Assembly (NCBI RefSeq): GCF_002831685.1
Contig: NZ_CP025119.1
Location: 3,310,501 to 3,374,500 of the forward strand
Direction of reading: 5' to 3'
DNA from: Polaribacter sp. ALD11
GTDB lineage: Bacteria; Bacteroidota; Bacteroidia; Flavobacteriales; Flavobacteriaceae
Length of the DNA stretch: 64,000 nucleotides
The translations under genes and the position numbers were made by a program. Every line of letters begins with the position of its first letter. The stretch's first letter is position 1. Positions 47,390 to 56,819 of the stretch are shown piece by piece. The notes beneath the pieces were generated by a model. It was not told the DNA's origin, did no database searches, and worked only from the letters and a program-made list of their open reading frames with translations.

Positions 47390-49153
47390 TTAAAAATCAA
47401 ACTTATACGTAATTCCTCCTAAAACTTGAAAACCTTGCGTATCAAAATTTGCAAAACGTTGGTAATCTGTATTCAATATGTTATTTAATCTTAGAAAAGC
47501 AGAAAATTTATCATTAAAATGATAACCACCGTTTAGGTTTACATCGATAAATGAATTTAAAGTTTGAATAGCTTTTAAACTTGAAGGGAATTCTGCATTG
47601 TACAAAGCATCTTTACGTTCATCTACATAAAAAATATTTGCAGTCGCATACCATTTATCTGCCTTGTATTTTGCTATAACGGCACCCTGTAAACTTGGCA
47701 AATTCCAGCTTTCTAAAGCATTTGTAGTTGTATAATTATCATATTGAATCTGTGTAGAAAAGGTAAGATATCTATCGAAAATATATTCGACTTCTGTAAA
47801 AAATGAAGTTGAGTTTACATCATCATAATAAATTCGATAAGAATTTCCGTATTCGTACCCTTTTAAAGGTTTGCCATTAGGAATAGTTGTAGTTCCATCA
47901 GTTTTAGAATTATTTCTTAAAAATAATGGCTTGTCTTCTTCCTTTTTTACACTAACTTTTACATTGTAACTAATGTCTCTTGTAATATTTCCTTTGAAAC
48001 CAATAAAAAAGTTTGACGATTCTGCTGTTTGTGTAATAAATAAAGTTGGTGAAACATACGGGTTTTCTTCTGTGAATTTTTTATAAGTGTTCGTTTCTAA
48101 GTTACCTGTAAAACCACCATACCCATTTATGTATTTCTTGAAAATAGTCGTTTGTAAAAATAAATCTGGAAACATGAAGAAATTAGTAATATCATTCTCT
48201 GGATCTAGGGAAATAAAGGTTCTTAAACTTGCTTTCATTGAAAAGCCTGCATATTCAAGTTTGTATTCTGGAATTAATTTTGCGGTAATTTGATTGTAAT
48301 CGATTGCGCCAGTGTTATTGTAACTGTTTTTAAAAGAACCTTTTAAGAGTTCTATTCCTGTTTTTATTGAAATTTCATTTAAATTATTACTTAAAAAATC
48401 TAAAGGGAAAATTAAATTGGCATCGAGATTAGCAACTATTTCAGAACTTTCAAATTTATCTGTAAAATAAGAAGCAGAAACCCTACCGTACTCTATATAA
48501 GAGTCATGAAATTTAAAATCTCCCGTTAATTTAAAAAAGTTATAATTTTGTTCTTCATCAATAGCATTTACAACTGCATCTGTAAAAACTCGGTCTTGAG
48601 GTAAACCATACCAATTGTAGTTCTTTCTTTCTGACTCTAAACTCACTTTCCAATCAAAATAACGCTCTTCTTGTTTAAAAAAAGTAGCAGCATTAAAATT
48701 TAAAAAATTACTGTTTAGAACAGAACTACTAACATTTTCTTCGGATGCACTATATTTTGCATGCAAACCAAATTCATTATCGAACCGAGTATTTTTATAG
48801 ATGAATAACTCTGCATATGGACTTGCATAATTGCCAAATCCAGCGGCCAAGTAGTTATTATAAACTCTTTCTTTTACACCAACATTAATCCCTTTTACAA
48901 TACCTGTTTTAGGAATAAATGTGGAAGCAACAGGTGCGGAGGAAATAGTATATTCTAATTTTTTCTTGTCGCTCTTTTTAAGCAATTGAATTGTAGGATT
49001 ACTTTTTATTTTTTTAGCATCTGCAATTTTGGGGTTGTATTTTGTAACCACATTTACAATCTCTGTTTTTACAATAGTATCTTTCTTCTTTTCTTGCGCA
49101 TTAGCAGAAAAGATACCGATTAAAATAGTGTATATAAGAAAGCCTTTTTTCAT
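47390..49153 (-). CDS. Outer-membrane beta-barrel protein (TonB-receptor-like barrel without plug)
   Basis: The 587-aa exported protein has signal peptide KKGFLIYTILIGIFSANAQ. Only about 85 residues precede the first strands, so there is no TonB plug domain. The rest is barrel, ending with TTNALES..LQGAVIAKYKADKWYATANIFYV and the TonB-receptor-like GGYHFNDKFSAFLRLNNILNTDYQRFANF..GGITYKFDF. Its ATG overlaps the stop of the upstream TPR gene (TAATG), so the two are coupled and probably act together. Confidence 0.85.
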   Translation of the reverse strand: MKKGFLIYTILIGIFSANAQEKKKDTIVKTEIVNVVTKYNPKIADAKKIKSNPTIQLLKKSDKKKLEYTISSAPVASTFIPKTGIVKGINVGVKERVYNNYLAAGFGNYASPYAELFIYKNTRFDNEFGLHAKYSASEENVSSSVLNSNFLNFNAATFFKQEERYFDWKVSLESERKNYNWYGLPQDRVFTDAVVNAIDEEQNYNFFKLTGDFKFHDSYIEYGRVSASYFTDKFESSEIVANLDANLIFPLDFLSNNLNEISIKTGIELLKGSFKNSYNNTGAIDYNQITAKLIPEYKLEYAGFSMKASLRTFISLDPENDITNFFMFPDLFLQTTIFKKYINGYGGFTGNLETNTYKKFTEENPYVSPTLFITQTAESSNFFIGFKGNITRDISYNVKVSVKKEEDKPLFLRNNSKTDGTTTIPNGKPLKGYEYGNSYRIYYDDVNSTSFFTEVEYIFDRYLTFSTQIQYDNYTTTNALESWNLPSLQGAVIAKYKADKWYATANIFYVDERKDALYNAEFPSSLKAIQTLNSFIDVNLNGGYHFNDKFSAFLRLNNILNTDYQRFANFDTQGFQVLGGITYKFDF

Positions 49154-52100
49154 TAGTGCTGTTTTTCTGGAGTTACTGAATTGTTTGTTTTAGCTTCTGT
49201 TTCTTTGATATTATCTAGCTCTAATTGTGCATCTTTTATAATATCTTTAAACTCTTTAAAGTTTTTTATAACATTTTCTAAGACAAAAGTAGCTTGGTAT
49301 ACATCTTCTAAGCCATAATAGTTTTTACCCATTATTACATAACTTTTAACAGCCCAATATTTATAAGAAGCATATTTTGCAATTAATTTCTGAACAATTT
49401 CATTAGAAGCTTCGTATTCTTTTTGTTGATTTTTAAAATATGCATTGTAATACAAAGCTTCTGCTTTTAATATACCATTTGCTGTTTTTTCTATTTCAGT
49501 ATAATATTCTTCAGCAGTAATAAAATCTTCATTTTTAATAGAAGACCTTGCAATAATTGTTTTTGCATCATTTTCTATTGTAGTATCTGTCTTATCTTTC
49601 TGTAATATTTTTTTAGCATACTCTATTGCAAGTTCATAAGCTGCTGTTTCATAATATCCTTTCATTAAATTACTTTGAGCAAAAAGAATGTTTTCTGAAA
49701 TATATGCCACTTGTTCTAGTCTGTCTAGAAGTGGGAGTGCTTCCTCAAACTTGCCTTGTTCTAAGTAAATTTGAGATAACTTGTTAAGAGACTCTTCTGT
49801 ATATTCAGTTTGTGCTTCATTGATGATGAACTCGTAATAAATTACTGATTTCTGAAACTCTTTTACTCTAAATAATACATCTGCCAAATAATAGTTTGCT
49901 TTTATTTTATGTATTCCTTGGGGAAACTCTCTAATATATTTTTGAAGACTTGCAATTATTTCTTCACCCACTTTAGACTCTAAATATTTTTTTTCTGCAA
50001 CAGCAAAAGTAGTGTTGTCTAATTCTGAATTGGTAATATTTACAAATTTTAAAGTACCAATCCAATCTACATAGTCTTCTAAGTTTCCTTCTTCTATATA
50101 AACATTTCTAGCGTTTGCAACCGCTTCTAATGCATCAGGAGAATTAGGGAACTTAGCAGCCACATCTTTGTACTTCATTAAAGATTGCATGTTATCATTA
50201 TCATTAAAATACAACAAACCTTGTCTTAACAAAGAGCGTGATATAAATACACTTTTAGGATGTTTCTCAATCAGCCTGTCATAGGCAATATGTGCATTTT
50301 TATGATCTTTTAATTTGGAATACGTATTCCCAAGTTGGTATAAAGCGTCATCTTTTAAGTTAGAAACTTGGTAGTTATTAATTACTTTTTTTAGTGTAAT
50401 TATTTTCTCTTCATTTTCATTTGTAAAACCATAACTCATCGCTATTTGATATGTTGCGTAATCTGCTCCTAAACCATAATTATCGGTCACTTTTTTATAG
50501 GCTATAATTGCTTTTTTGTAATTAGTTGTAGCGAAATAACTATCTCCTAAACGAATTAAAGCATCATATTTTAAAGCATCTGAAATGGAATCATTTTGAA
50601 GGAAGCTTGAAAATGACTCTCCAGCCTTTTCATATTCCTTTAGTTTAAAGTGACTGTAACCAATATTATAATCAACTAGCGCAAAACTGGCTGTTTTATT
50701 TGATTTTAAAAACTTATTTAAAATAATAAACTTTGTCAGCGCATCTTTATAGTCTTCTAATCTATAAATTGTTTCAGCTTCCCAATAGTGCGATTTTTGT
50801 TTAACTTCTATAAGCTTAGATTTTTTTCCTTGAGTAAAATAAGGTAGCGCTTCTTTATATTTATTTTCGTTAAATAATTGAATACCTCTATAGAAAGAAA
50901 CCTCTAAGCCTAATGCTATGTTTTCTTCGTTTTTTTTCTCTGATAAGAACTTTAAGGCGCCCTCGTAGTCTTGCTGATTTAAGAATGAAGAAACGACCAA
51001 TTTATTTATTTCTTTGTAGGCTTTAGATTTTGGATAAGTTTTTAAATAATTCTGCAAAACTTCAGAAACTGGTTGAAAAGGATTTCCTTCTTCATAGCTT
51101 AATTTAGCATAATTTAAAGCAGCATCTTCTTTAATATTTCTATCAAAACTCATTTCTGCAGCAGATTTAAAAGCATTTAAAGCCGCCGCCTTCTTGTCTA
51201 ACTTCATATAACATTCCCCTAAATGATAATATGCATTTTGAGAAACGGTATTCTTTTCATCAATAATTTTATTAAAGTTATTTACAGCATTTTCAAAATC
51301 ATTTTGCTTATAATATGCATAACCTAACTGATAAAAATCTGTGTTGTTCCATTTTCCTTTTATGCCTTTATAGCCTTTTAAGTAAGGTATCGCTTCTTTA
51401 TATTGATTAAGGTTGAAGTAACTCTCTCCAATAATTTTAGAAACATCAGATTTTAATTTTCTATCCATTGTTGGAAATAACTCTAAACCAACTTTTATAG
51501 ACCGTTTAAATTTACCTGCTTTAAAACTAATGTCTAATAAATAATAAGAAATTTCTGCTCTGTAAGACTCGTTATCTGCAATTTCTTTTAAAGTAGATTC
51601 TGCAATATCGTAATCTTCTAATTTGTACGAAATAAAACCAAAATAATATCTAGAATCATTTCCATATTTAGGATCATTAATTAATGGCAGAAAGCGTGCT
51701 TTTGCCAAAGTTAAATTCTTGGTTACTAAAAAGCAATAACCCATTTTAAAGTTCAGTTCTTTTTTGTTTTCTATAGAAAGATCATCAACAGTTACTTTTT
51801 GAAACCATTTTAAAGCATAAGACGCTTTTTTATTTGCAAAATAATAGTTTGCTACCGTAAAAAAAGCAGTATTTTTTTTACTACTATTAGGGTTTTCTTC
51901 AACAAAAGAAAGTACTTTTTTGTCTGCATCTGGCTGATTTAGTTTTACAGCACACATTGCTTCATAATAAGAAGCATCTGCTTTTAGATTAGAACCAATA
52001 GAAGCATCTTTACTAACTTTTTCAAAAGTTTTTTGAGCAGCAGCATAGGCTTTTGTATTGTACAAATTCAATCCATTATTGTATGCAGTTAAATCTGTTG

Positions 52101-52191
52101 CATCTGCAATTGTTTGTTGCGAAAAAGAGTTTATGGCAACAAAATAAATAGATAAAGAAAGAATCAGTTTTTTAAAAAAAAGAAATTTCAT
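49153..52191 (-). CDS. Large periplasmic tetratricopeptide-repeat protein
   Basis: The 1012-aa protein has an N-terminal signal peptide (ILSLSIYFVAINSFSQQ) and about 20 TPR units throughout (for example YNTKAYAAAQKTFEKVSKDA, YYKQNDFENAVNNFNKIIDEKN, KLKEYEKAGESFSSFLQND, KLKDHKNAHIAYDRLIEKHP). There is a Lys-rich N-terminal stretch and a polar C-terminal tail (TEAKTNNSVTPEKQH). No enzyme domain is seen. With the coupled barrel protein it may form an envelope complex. It is divergent from ftsE. Confidence 0.9.
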   Translation of the reverse strand: MKFLFFKKLILSLSIYFVAINSFSQQTIADATDLTAYNNGLNLYNTKAYAAAQKTFEKVSKDASIGSNLKADASYYEAMCAVKLNQPDADKKVLSFVEENPNSSKKNTAFFTVANYYFANKKASYALKWFQKVTVDDLSIENKKELNFKMGYCFLVTKNLTLAKARFLPLINDPKYGNDSRYYFGFISYKLEDYDIAESTLKEIADNESYRAEISYYLLDISFKAGKFKRSIKVGLELFPTMDRKLKSDVSKIIGESYFNLNQYKEAIPYLKGYKGIKGKWNNTDFYQLGYAYYKQNDFENAVNNFNKIIDEKNTVSQNAYYHLGECYMKLDKKAAALNAFKSAAEMSFDRNIKEDAALNYAKLSYEEGNPFQPVSEVLQNYLKTYPKSKAYKEINKLVVSSFLNQQDYEGALKFLSEKKNEENIALGLEVSFYRGIQLFNENKYKEALPYFTQGKKSKLIEVKQKSHYWEAETIYRLEDYKDALTKFIILNKFLKSNKTASFALVDYNIGYSHFKLKEYEKAGESFSSFLQNDSISDALKYDALIRLGDSYFATTNYKKAIIAYKKVTDNYGLGADYATYQIAMSYGFTNENEEKIITLKKVINNYQVSNLKDDALYQLGNTYSKLKDHKNAHIAYDRLIEKHPKSVFISRSLLRQGLLYFNDNDNMQSLMKYKDVAAKFPNSPDALEAVANARNVYIEEGNLEDYVDWIGTLKFVNITNSELDNTTFAVAEKKYLESKVGEEIIASLQKYIREFPQGIHKIKANYYLADVLFRVKEFQKSVIYYEFIINEAQTEYTEESLNKLSQIYLEQGKFEEALPLLDRLEQVAYISENILFAQSNLMKGYYETAAYELAIEYAKKILQKDKTDTTIENDAKTIIARSSIKNEDFITAEEYYTEIEKTANGILKAEALYYNAYFKNQQKEYEASNEIVQKLIAKYASYKYWAVKSYVIMGKNYYGLEDVYQATFVLENVIKNFKEFKDIIKDAQLELDNIKETEAKTNNSVTPEKQH

Positions 52192-52325
52192 AGAATTATT
52201 TTTATTCTCTTAGGGATAACGAACAATTGTTTAATTTGTTTGATAGGGAAACAAAATAATATCACAATTTTAATCAAAAATAAGAATTGTTAGCAATTCA
52301 TAGTAAAAAAATCATCAGAAACTTT

Positions 52326-52333
52326 TAAGTTTG
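52326..52333 (+). promoter_or_regulatory. Candidate -7 element for ftsE
   Basis: TAAGTTTG matches TAnnTTTG and lies 19 bp before the ftsE ATG, giving a very short leader. The -33 element is not clear. Confidence 0.45.
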
Positions 52334-52351
52334 TAGAAACTACTTAATATT

Positions 52352-53038
52352 ATGAGCAATCTTGTTTTACAATTAGAAAATGCAGACATTTATCAAAGAG
52401 ATAATTTAGTTCTTTCTAAAGTGAATTTAACCATTAATAAAGGAGATTTCTATTATTTAATAGGAAAGACAGGAAGCGGTAAAAGTAGTTTAATGAAGAC
52501 TTTGTATGGAGATTTAAGTCTGCAAAAAGGAACAGGAAGCATTGTAGATTTCGATTTAAAACAGTTAAAAGAAAAGGAAATTCCGTTTTTAAGAAGAAAA
52601 ATTGGAATTGTTTTTCAAGATTTTAAGTTGTTAAACGACAGAAACGTTTTCGATAACTTAAAATTTGTACTAAAAGCAACTGGTTGGAAAGATAAAGAAT
52701 TGATGAAAAATAAAATTCATGAAGTTTTAGGTAAGGTTGGTTTAAAATCTCAATACTATAAAAAAACGTTTGAACTTTCTGGAGGAGAACAACAAAGAGT
52801 AGCTATTGCAAGAGCACTTTTAAATGATCCAGAATTAATTTTGGCAGATGAACCAACAGGAAATTTAGACCCAAAAACATCTATGGAAGTGATGGAGCTT
52901 TTAAATGAAATTCATAAAAGTGGAAAAACCATTTTAATGGCCACGCATGATTATCAATTAATTGTAAAGTTCAAGCAAAAAACATTAAAATGTGAAGGTG
53001 GTGAGTTGTTTGAAGTTGCGCAGCAAGCTACTGTTTAA
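52352..53038 (+). CDS. ftsE: Cell-division ABC transporter ATP-binding protein FtsE
   Basis: The 228-aa ATPase has Walker A in LIGKTGSGKSSLM (about 37-49), Q-loop IVFQDFKLLNDRNVFDN (FtsE-type), signature LSGGEQQRVAIARALL, Walker B LILADEPTGNLDP and H-loop ATHDY. In the FtsEX complex it controls cell-wall hydrolases at division. FtsX is not adjacent, as often in Bacteroidota. A LolD-like role cannot be excluded by sequence. Its TAA overlaps the next ATG by one base. Confidence 0.87.
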   Translation: MSNLVLQLENADIYQRDNLVLSKVNLTINKGDFYYLIGKTGSGKSSLMKTLYGDLSLQKGTGSIVDFDLKQLKEKEIPFLRRKIGIVFQDFKLLNDRNVFDNLKFVLKATGWKDKELMKNKIHEVLGKVGLKSQYYKKTFELSGGEQQRVAIARALLNDPELILADEPTGNLDPKTSMEVMELLNEIHKSGKTILMATHDYQLIVKFKQKTLKCEGGELFEVAQQATV

Positions 53039-53928
53039 TGATTTCTGTATTAATACCTACATATAAATACAATTGCTTTCCTTTCGTGCAAGAATTGCAC
53101 AATCAATTAACTGAAGCTGCTATCAGATTTCAAATTATTTGTTTAGATGATGGTTCAAAACCTGACTTTAATATTGAGAATAATGGCATTAATAAATTAT
53201 CGAATTCTCATTTTAGATCATTAGATAAAAATATTGGTAGAAGTGCTATTAGAAATCTTCTAATAAAAGAATCTTTTTTTGATTGGTTGCTTTTTTTAGA
53301 TGCTGATGGTTTCCCTAAAAACGATAATTTTATACAATTATATGTAGATTATATACATTCAAAAACAGATTTTGTAGGTTTTATTGGAGGTAGGATTCAT
53401 AAAAAAGAAGAATCAAAAAATTTAAGAGTCAAATTTGGCACAGATAGAGAAGAATTGTCTGTTGTGTTGAGAAATAAAAATCCTTATCGTTTTTTATTTA
53501 CATCAAATATCTTACTTAAAAAAAGTGTTTTTAATAAAATAAAATTCAATGAAGATTTAAAAGGTTATGGCTATGAAGATGTGCTTTTAGGAAATTCAAT
53601 TCGAGATAAAGATTACAAAATTTTACATATTAACAACCCTGTTTATCATTTACAAATAGAGAATAACACTGTTTTTATAAACAAAACAAAACAAGGGTTA
53701 ACGAATTTATTTTTTTTAGAAAATGAGAAATTAATTACTGAAAACGATATTAAACTTTTAAAATATTTTCATAAAATAGAAGATTTAAAATTAGATGGTT
53801 TTTTTAAAAATAAAGTTAATTTTTTTATTAAAATGGCAGTAAAGACTTCTAATTTAGTTTTTTACGATTTATTTAAATTAAGTTATTTATGTTATTTAAA
53901 AGAGGTGAAAAAGTATGGGGAAGACTAG
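53038..53928 (+). CDS. Family 2 glycosyltransferase
   Basis: The 296-aa cytoplasmic glycosyltransferase of GT-A fold has N-terminal ISVLIPTYKYNCFPFVQEL, nucleotide-binding CLDDGSKPDF and the DxD-like WLLFLDADGFPKNDNF, then GGRIHKKEES and the acceptor-side ED motif GYGYEDVLLGN. There is no membrane segment. It is coupled to ftsE upstream (1-bp overlap) and overlaps the following 2OG oxygenase gene by 14 bp. Sugar and acceptor are unknown; surface polysaccharide or glycoprotein assembly is likely. Confidence 0.9.
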   Translation: MISVLIPTYKYNCFPFVQELHNQLTEAAIRFQIICLDDGSKPDFNIENNGINKLSNSHFRSLDKNIGRSAIRNLLIKESFFDWLLFLDADGFPKNDNFIQLYVDYIHSKTDFVGFIGGRIHKKEESKNLRVKFGTDREELSVVLRNKNPYRFLFTSNILLKKSVFNKIKFNEDLKGYGYEDVLLGNSIRDKDYKILHINNPVYHLQIENNTVFINKTKQGLTNLFFLENEKLITENDIKLLKYFHKIEDLKLDGFFKNKVNFFIKMAVKTSNLVFYDLFKLSYLCYLKEVKKYGED

Positions 53929-54733
53929 AAAAGAAATCTCTTTATTAATTTTACAGGAACTGTATAAAGAAAAAGAGAATCTAAAGAAACAATTTTTAGA
54001 GACTAAAAATAGTATTGGTTATTTTTATATTGATGATATTTTACCTAAAAAATTAGCTTTAGAAATTCATGCTAATTTTCCTGCAACAGAAGAAACCGTA
54101 AAAAGGAAAAGTTTAAAAGAATTCAAATTTACAGCTTTTCAAATGGATAGGTATGATGCACTTTTAGAAGAAGTAATTTATGCGTTTCAAGATGAAAAAA
54201 TCATTCAATTCATTGCTGAAATTTGTGATTTAGAAAAAATATATGGTGATGAGTTTTTATACGCTGGAGGATTATCACTAATGAAAAAAGATAATTTTCT
54301 AAACCCACATTTAGACAATTCTCATGACAAAGATAGGAACAGGTGGCGTGTTTTAAACTTACTATATTACGTAACACCCGATTGGGCGTTTGAAAATGGT
54401 GGCAATTTAGAAATTTGGCCAAATGGTTTGGATAACAAACCAATAACAATACAAAGTAAGTTTAATAGATTGGTTGTAATGACAACTCACCAAAAATCTT
54501 GGCATTCTGTTAGTAAAGTGGAAAAAAATGCTACAAGGTGTTGTGTTTCTAATTATTATTTTTCTAATGAACCTTTATTAGTGTCAGATAAATTTCATGT
54601 AACAACCTTTAGAGGTAGATCTTCAGAAAAAGTAAAAGACATAATTCTTCAAGTTGATAATAAATTACGCTCTGGCTTAAGAAAAGTTTTTAAAAAGGGG
54701 ATTAGAAAAAACCCACACCAGTACAAAAAGTAA
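53915..54733 (+). CDS. 2-oxoglutarate/Fe(II)-dependent oxygenase
   Basis: The 272-aa protein has a jelly-roll dioxygenase core. The iron ligands are visible as NPHLDNSHD (His-x-Asp, about 129-131) and KSWHSVSKV (distal His, about 191). The 2OG-binding basic residue is probably the Arg in ATRCCVSNYYF. Such enzymes hydroxylate proteins, peptides or sugars in the cytosol. It ends exactly where the convergent glycosyltransferase gene ends, with no base between them. Confidence 0.87.
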   Translation: MGKTRKEISLLILQELYKEKENLKKQFLETKNSIGYFYIDDILPKKLALEIHANFPATEETVKRKSLKEFKFTAFQMDRYDALLEEVIYAFQDEKIIQFIAEICDLEKIYGDEFLYAGGLSLMKKDNFLNPHLDNSHDKDRNRWRVLNLLYYVTPDWAFENGGNLEIWPNGLDNKPITIQSKFNRLVVMTTHQKSWHSVSKVEKNATRCCVSNYYFSNEPLLVSDKFHVTTFRGRSSEKVKDIILQVDNKLRSGLRKVFKKGIRKNPHQYKK

Positions 54734-55819
54734 TTATTTTAAATGATTGAAGATGGCAAGTAATTTTTGTTCTTGTTTTTCCCAAATTAATTCTGCTTTG
54801 GCTAATTTTAATTCTTTAGAGAAATCTTTTTTTAAGATTTGTTCAATTTGATTTGCAAGTTTCTTTGCATCTCTGTTTTTAACAATTTCACCTACATTAT
54901 AATTTTTAATAATTGTACTCATCTCTGGTAAGTTAGAAACCAAAATAGGCACTTCTGCCTGTATATAGTCGAATATTTTGTTTGGCAAAGCAAATCTATA
55001 ATTCAGTCCTAAATCTTCTTCTAGGCTAATGCCTAAATGCGCAAGTGGTGTTAATTTATGTAACTCACTCGGAGTGATTTTTCCTAAAAAAACAACTTTG
55101 TTGTTGAGGTTTTCTGAGGAAACTTTATCTTTTAGAAGTTTATAGATGTCTCCTTCGCCAATAATTACCAAAAGATGATTTTCTAGAAAATTCATTGTTT
55201 CTATTATCTTTTCTAAGCCTCTTCCTACATTAATGGCTCCTTGATATAAAATAATTTTTTTACCATTTATTTTAAAAGGAAATTCACCAAGCTCAACTTT
55301 TTTTTCAGTTGGAAGATTCATGATCGTTTCAAAAGAACAATTGTATTTTTTTTTATAAAAACCAGCAATACTATTGCAAACAGTATAGTTATTTCGAAGT
55401 CTTGGAAGCATCCATTTTTCTAAAGCAAGCCAAGTTTTTTTAACTTTAGGTCTGTTTACAAGTTCAGGTATTTCCGGAAAAAGCTCATGACTATCAAAAA
55501 CAATTTTTTTATTTTGAATCTTACCAACTAAATAATTTGGTAATAAAGTATCTAAGTCATTAGATAATAGAATATCTTTTTTTGTGAATAATAAATAGAA
55601 AAAAAGGCGAAAGTTATATTCTGCAAAAAAAAGAAAACCAGCATTAAAAAGTAAACGGAATCTTTTAGTTTGGTAATTTCGTTTTAAATTTTTACTGTTT
55701 TTAAGTTTTCTACCTAGTAATAAAACTTCAAAATTATTACTAATTAAAGTATTGCAAACCTTAGCTACTCTTTGGTCTGTAGATAAATCATTTGTAACTG
55801 TGACTATAATTTTTTTCAA
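54734..55819 (-). CDS. Family 4-type glycosyltransferase
   Basis: This 361-aa GT-B enzyme has an N-terminal acceptor domain (VTNDLSTDQRVAKVCNTLISNNFEVLLLGRKL; ILLSNDLDTLLPNYLVG; VFDSHELFPEIPEL) and a C-terminal donor domain with ILYQGAINVGRGLEKIIE, VIIGEGDIYKLLKD, VVFLGKITPSELHKL and EDLGLNYRFALPNKIFDYIQAEVPILVSNLPEM. No membrane segment. Likely part of surface glycan synthesis together with the plus-strand pair next to it. Confidence 0.9.
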   Translation of the reverse strand: MKKIIVTVTNDLSTDQRVAKVCNTLISNNFEVLLLGRKLKNSKNLKRNYQTKRFRLLFNAGFLFFAEYNFRLFFYLLFTKKDILLSNDLDTLLPNYLVGKIQNKKIVFDSHELFPEIPELVNRPKVKKTWLALEKWMLPRLRNNYTVCNSIAGFYKKKYNCSFETIMNLPTEKKVELGEFPFKINGKKIILYQGAINVGRGLEKIIETMNFLENHLLVIIGEGDIYKLLKDKVSSENLNNKVVFLGKITPSELHKLTPLAHLGISLEEDLGLNYRFALPNKIFDYIQAEVPILVSNLPEMSTIIKNYNVGEIVKNRDAKKLANQIEQILKKDFSKELKLAKAELIWEKQEQKLLAIFNHLK

Positions 55820-56063
55820 ATTAATCAGTTTTTGTGCAATATAAAAACAATAAATTGAAACGAATACAATTTTGGCTTATCAAAAGATATGTATTAGTAA
55901 CAATATGCTTTTAGGTCATATAGAATCTATGTTTTAGAATGTTATTTTGTAAAGTAGGAGTCATTTTATTATGAATTATAGAAAAATATAATTATATTTG
56001 AGAGAGATGCTAGGGGGTATTAAGAGAAGTTTTTTAATAAATTAAACTAACGAAATAAGACTT

Positions 56064-56228
56064 ATGAGTAAATGCCCTTCTTGTGAATCTGGTTGTAAGA
56101 AAAGAATTACAAAAGGTTCTATACTTAAAACCAAAATTTATAAATGCCATCAATGTAAAGCTAAATATATAAAAATTCCTTTTTTACTCTCATCAATAAT
56201 TATAAAAAAAGGGAATAGTAATAATTAA
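56064..56228 (+). CDS. 54-aa zinc-ribbon protein
   Basis: A short frame, MSKCPSCESGCKKRI..YKCHQCKAKYIK. Two CxxC knuckles (C4/C7 and C28/C31) with an extra C11 form a likely four-Cys zinc ribbon. A hydrophobic patch (IPFLLSSIIIK) and a basic/Asn tail follow. Its stop lies 4 bp before the terminator shared with tmRNA. Likely a small nucleic-acid- or protein-binding factor; no closer assignment is possible. Confidence 0.65.
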   Translation: MSKCPSCESGCKKRITKGSILKTKIYKCHQCKAKYIKIPFLLSSIIIKKGNSNN

Positions 56229-56231
56229 AAT

Positions 56232-56270
56232 AAAACCTCAACTAATTTATTTACAATTAGTTGAGGTTTT
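56232..56270. terminator. Bidirectional terminator (zinc-ribbon gene and tmRNA)
   Basis: A 16-bp perfect stem AAAACCTCAACTAATT / complement (56232-56247, 56255-56270) with a 7-nt loop and T-runs on both strands. It lies between the convergent 54-aa gene and the tmRNA 3' end. Confidence 0.9.
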
Positions 56271-56276
56271 TTAAAG

Positions 56277-56667
56277 TGGAGACGCCGAGAATCGAACTCG
56301 GGTCCAAACAAGCAGCCAAAAAGCTTTCTACATATTTAGTTCTTTCTTAATTTTCGATCAAAGGCTGATTAAGAACAATCCACCTTTAACTTATCTTCTT
56401 TAGTTTCAGAAACCCGTCAAAGCACCAGGTTTCCTATATTTACTTTTACGATATCCAAAAGTGAAACGCCGTAAATCAGGGCTGTTCGTGGACATAAAGC
56501 TTGCACACCTAGTGTGCCGAGGCCAATCCTACTATAATTCGGATTATGCAGCTAAAGCGTAGTTATCTTCGCCGTTTAAAAAGTTGAAATTAGGTTTAAC
56601 GAGTGTTATTTCATAACTCGATATGCTTACAAATTCACTGACCTTGCTGTCAAAACCAGTCGTCCCC
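56277..56667 (-). ncRNA. ssrA: Transfer-messenger RNA (tmRNA)
   Basis: One-piece tmRNA of about 391 nt. The 5' end GGGGACG (complement of 56661-56667) pairs with the 3' end CGTCTCCA (complement of 56277-56284) as a 7-bp acceptor stem with one G-U, and CCA is encoded. The 3' T-arm GGGTTCGAnTC-type loop GAGTTCGATTCTC is clear. The tag frame encodes GEDNYALAA and stop (complement of 56544-56573), close to known flavobacterial tags. It rescues stalled ribosomes with SmpB. A -7 candidate TACTTTTG lies upstream (complement of 56710-56717). Confidence 0.95.
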
Positions 56668-56819
56668 AAAATGTCAAAGAAATATTTCTTTAAAAAAAAA
56701 TACCGTTTGCAAAAGTATAAAAAATACAGTTGGTTATCATTATAAAATCTAATATCTTCGAACAAATATTATTCCATTGATGTTGAACTCGTTTCAGTGT
56801 CATATAAAAATAGAAGAAC

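Noticed and set aside
56544..56765. Minus-strand frame of 73 aa ending in NYALAA
   Set aside because: The end is the tmRNA tag (GEDNYALAA), and the frame runs through the RNA itself; it is not a protein gene.
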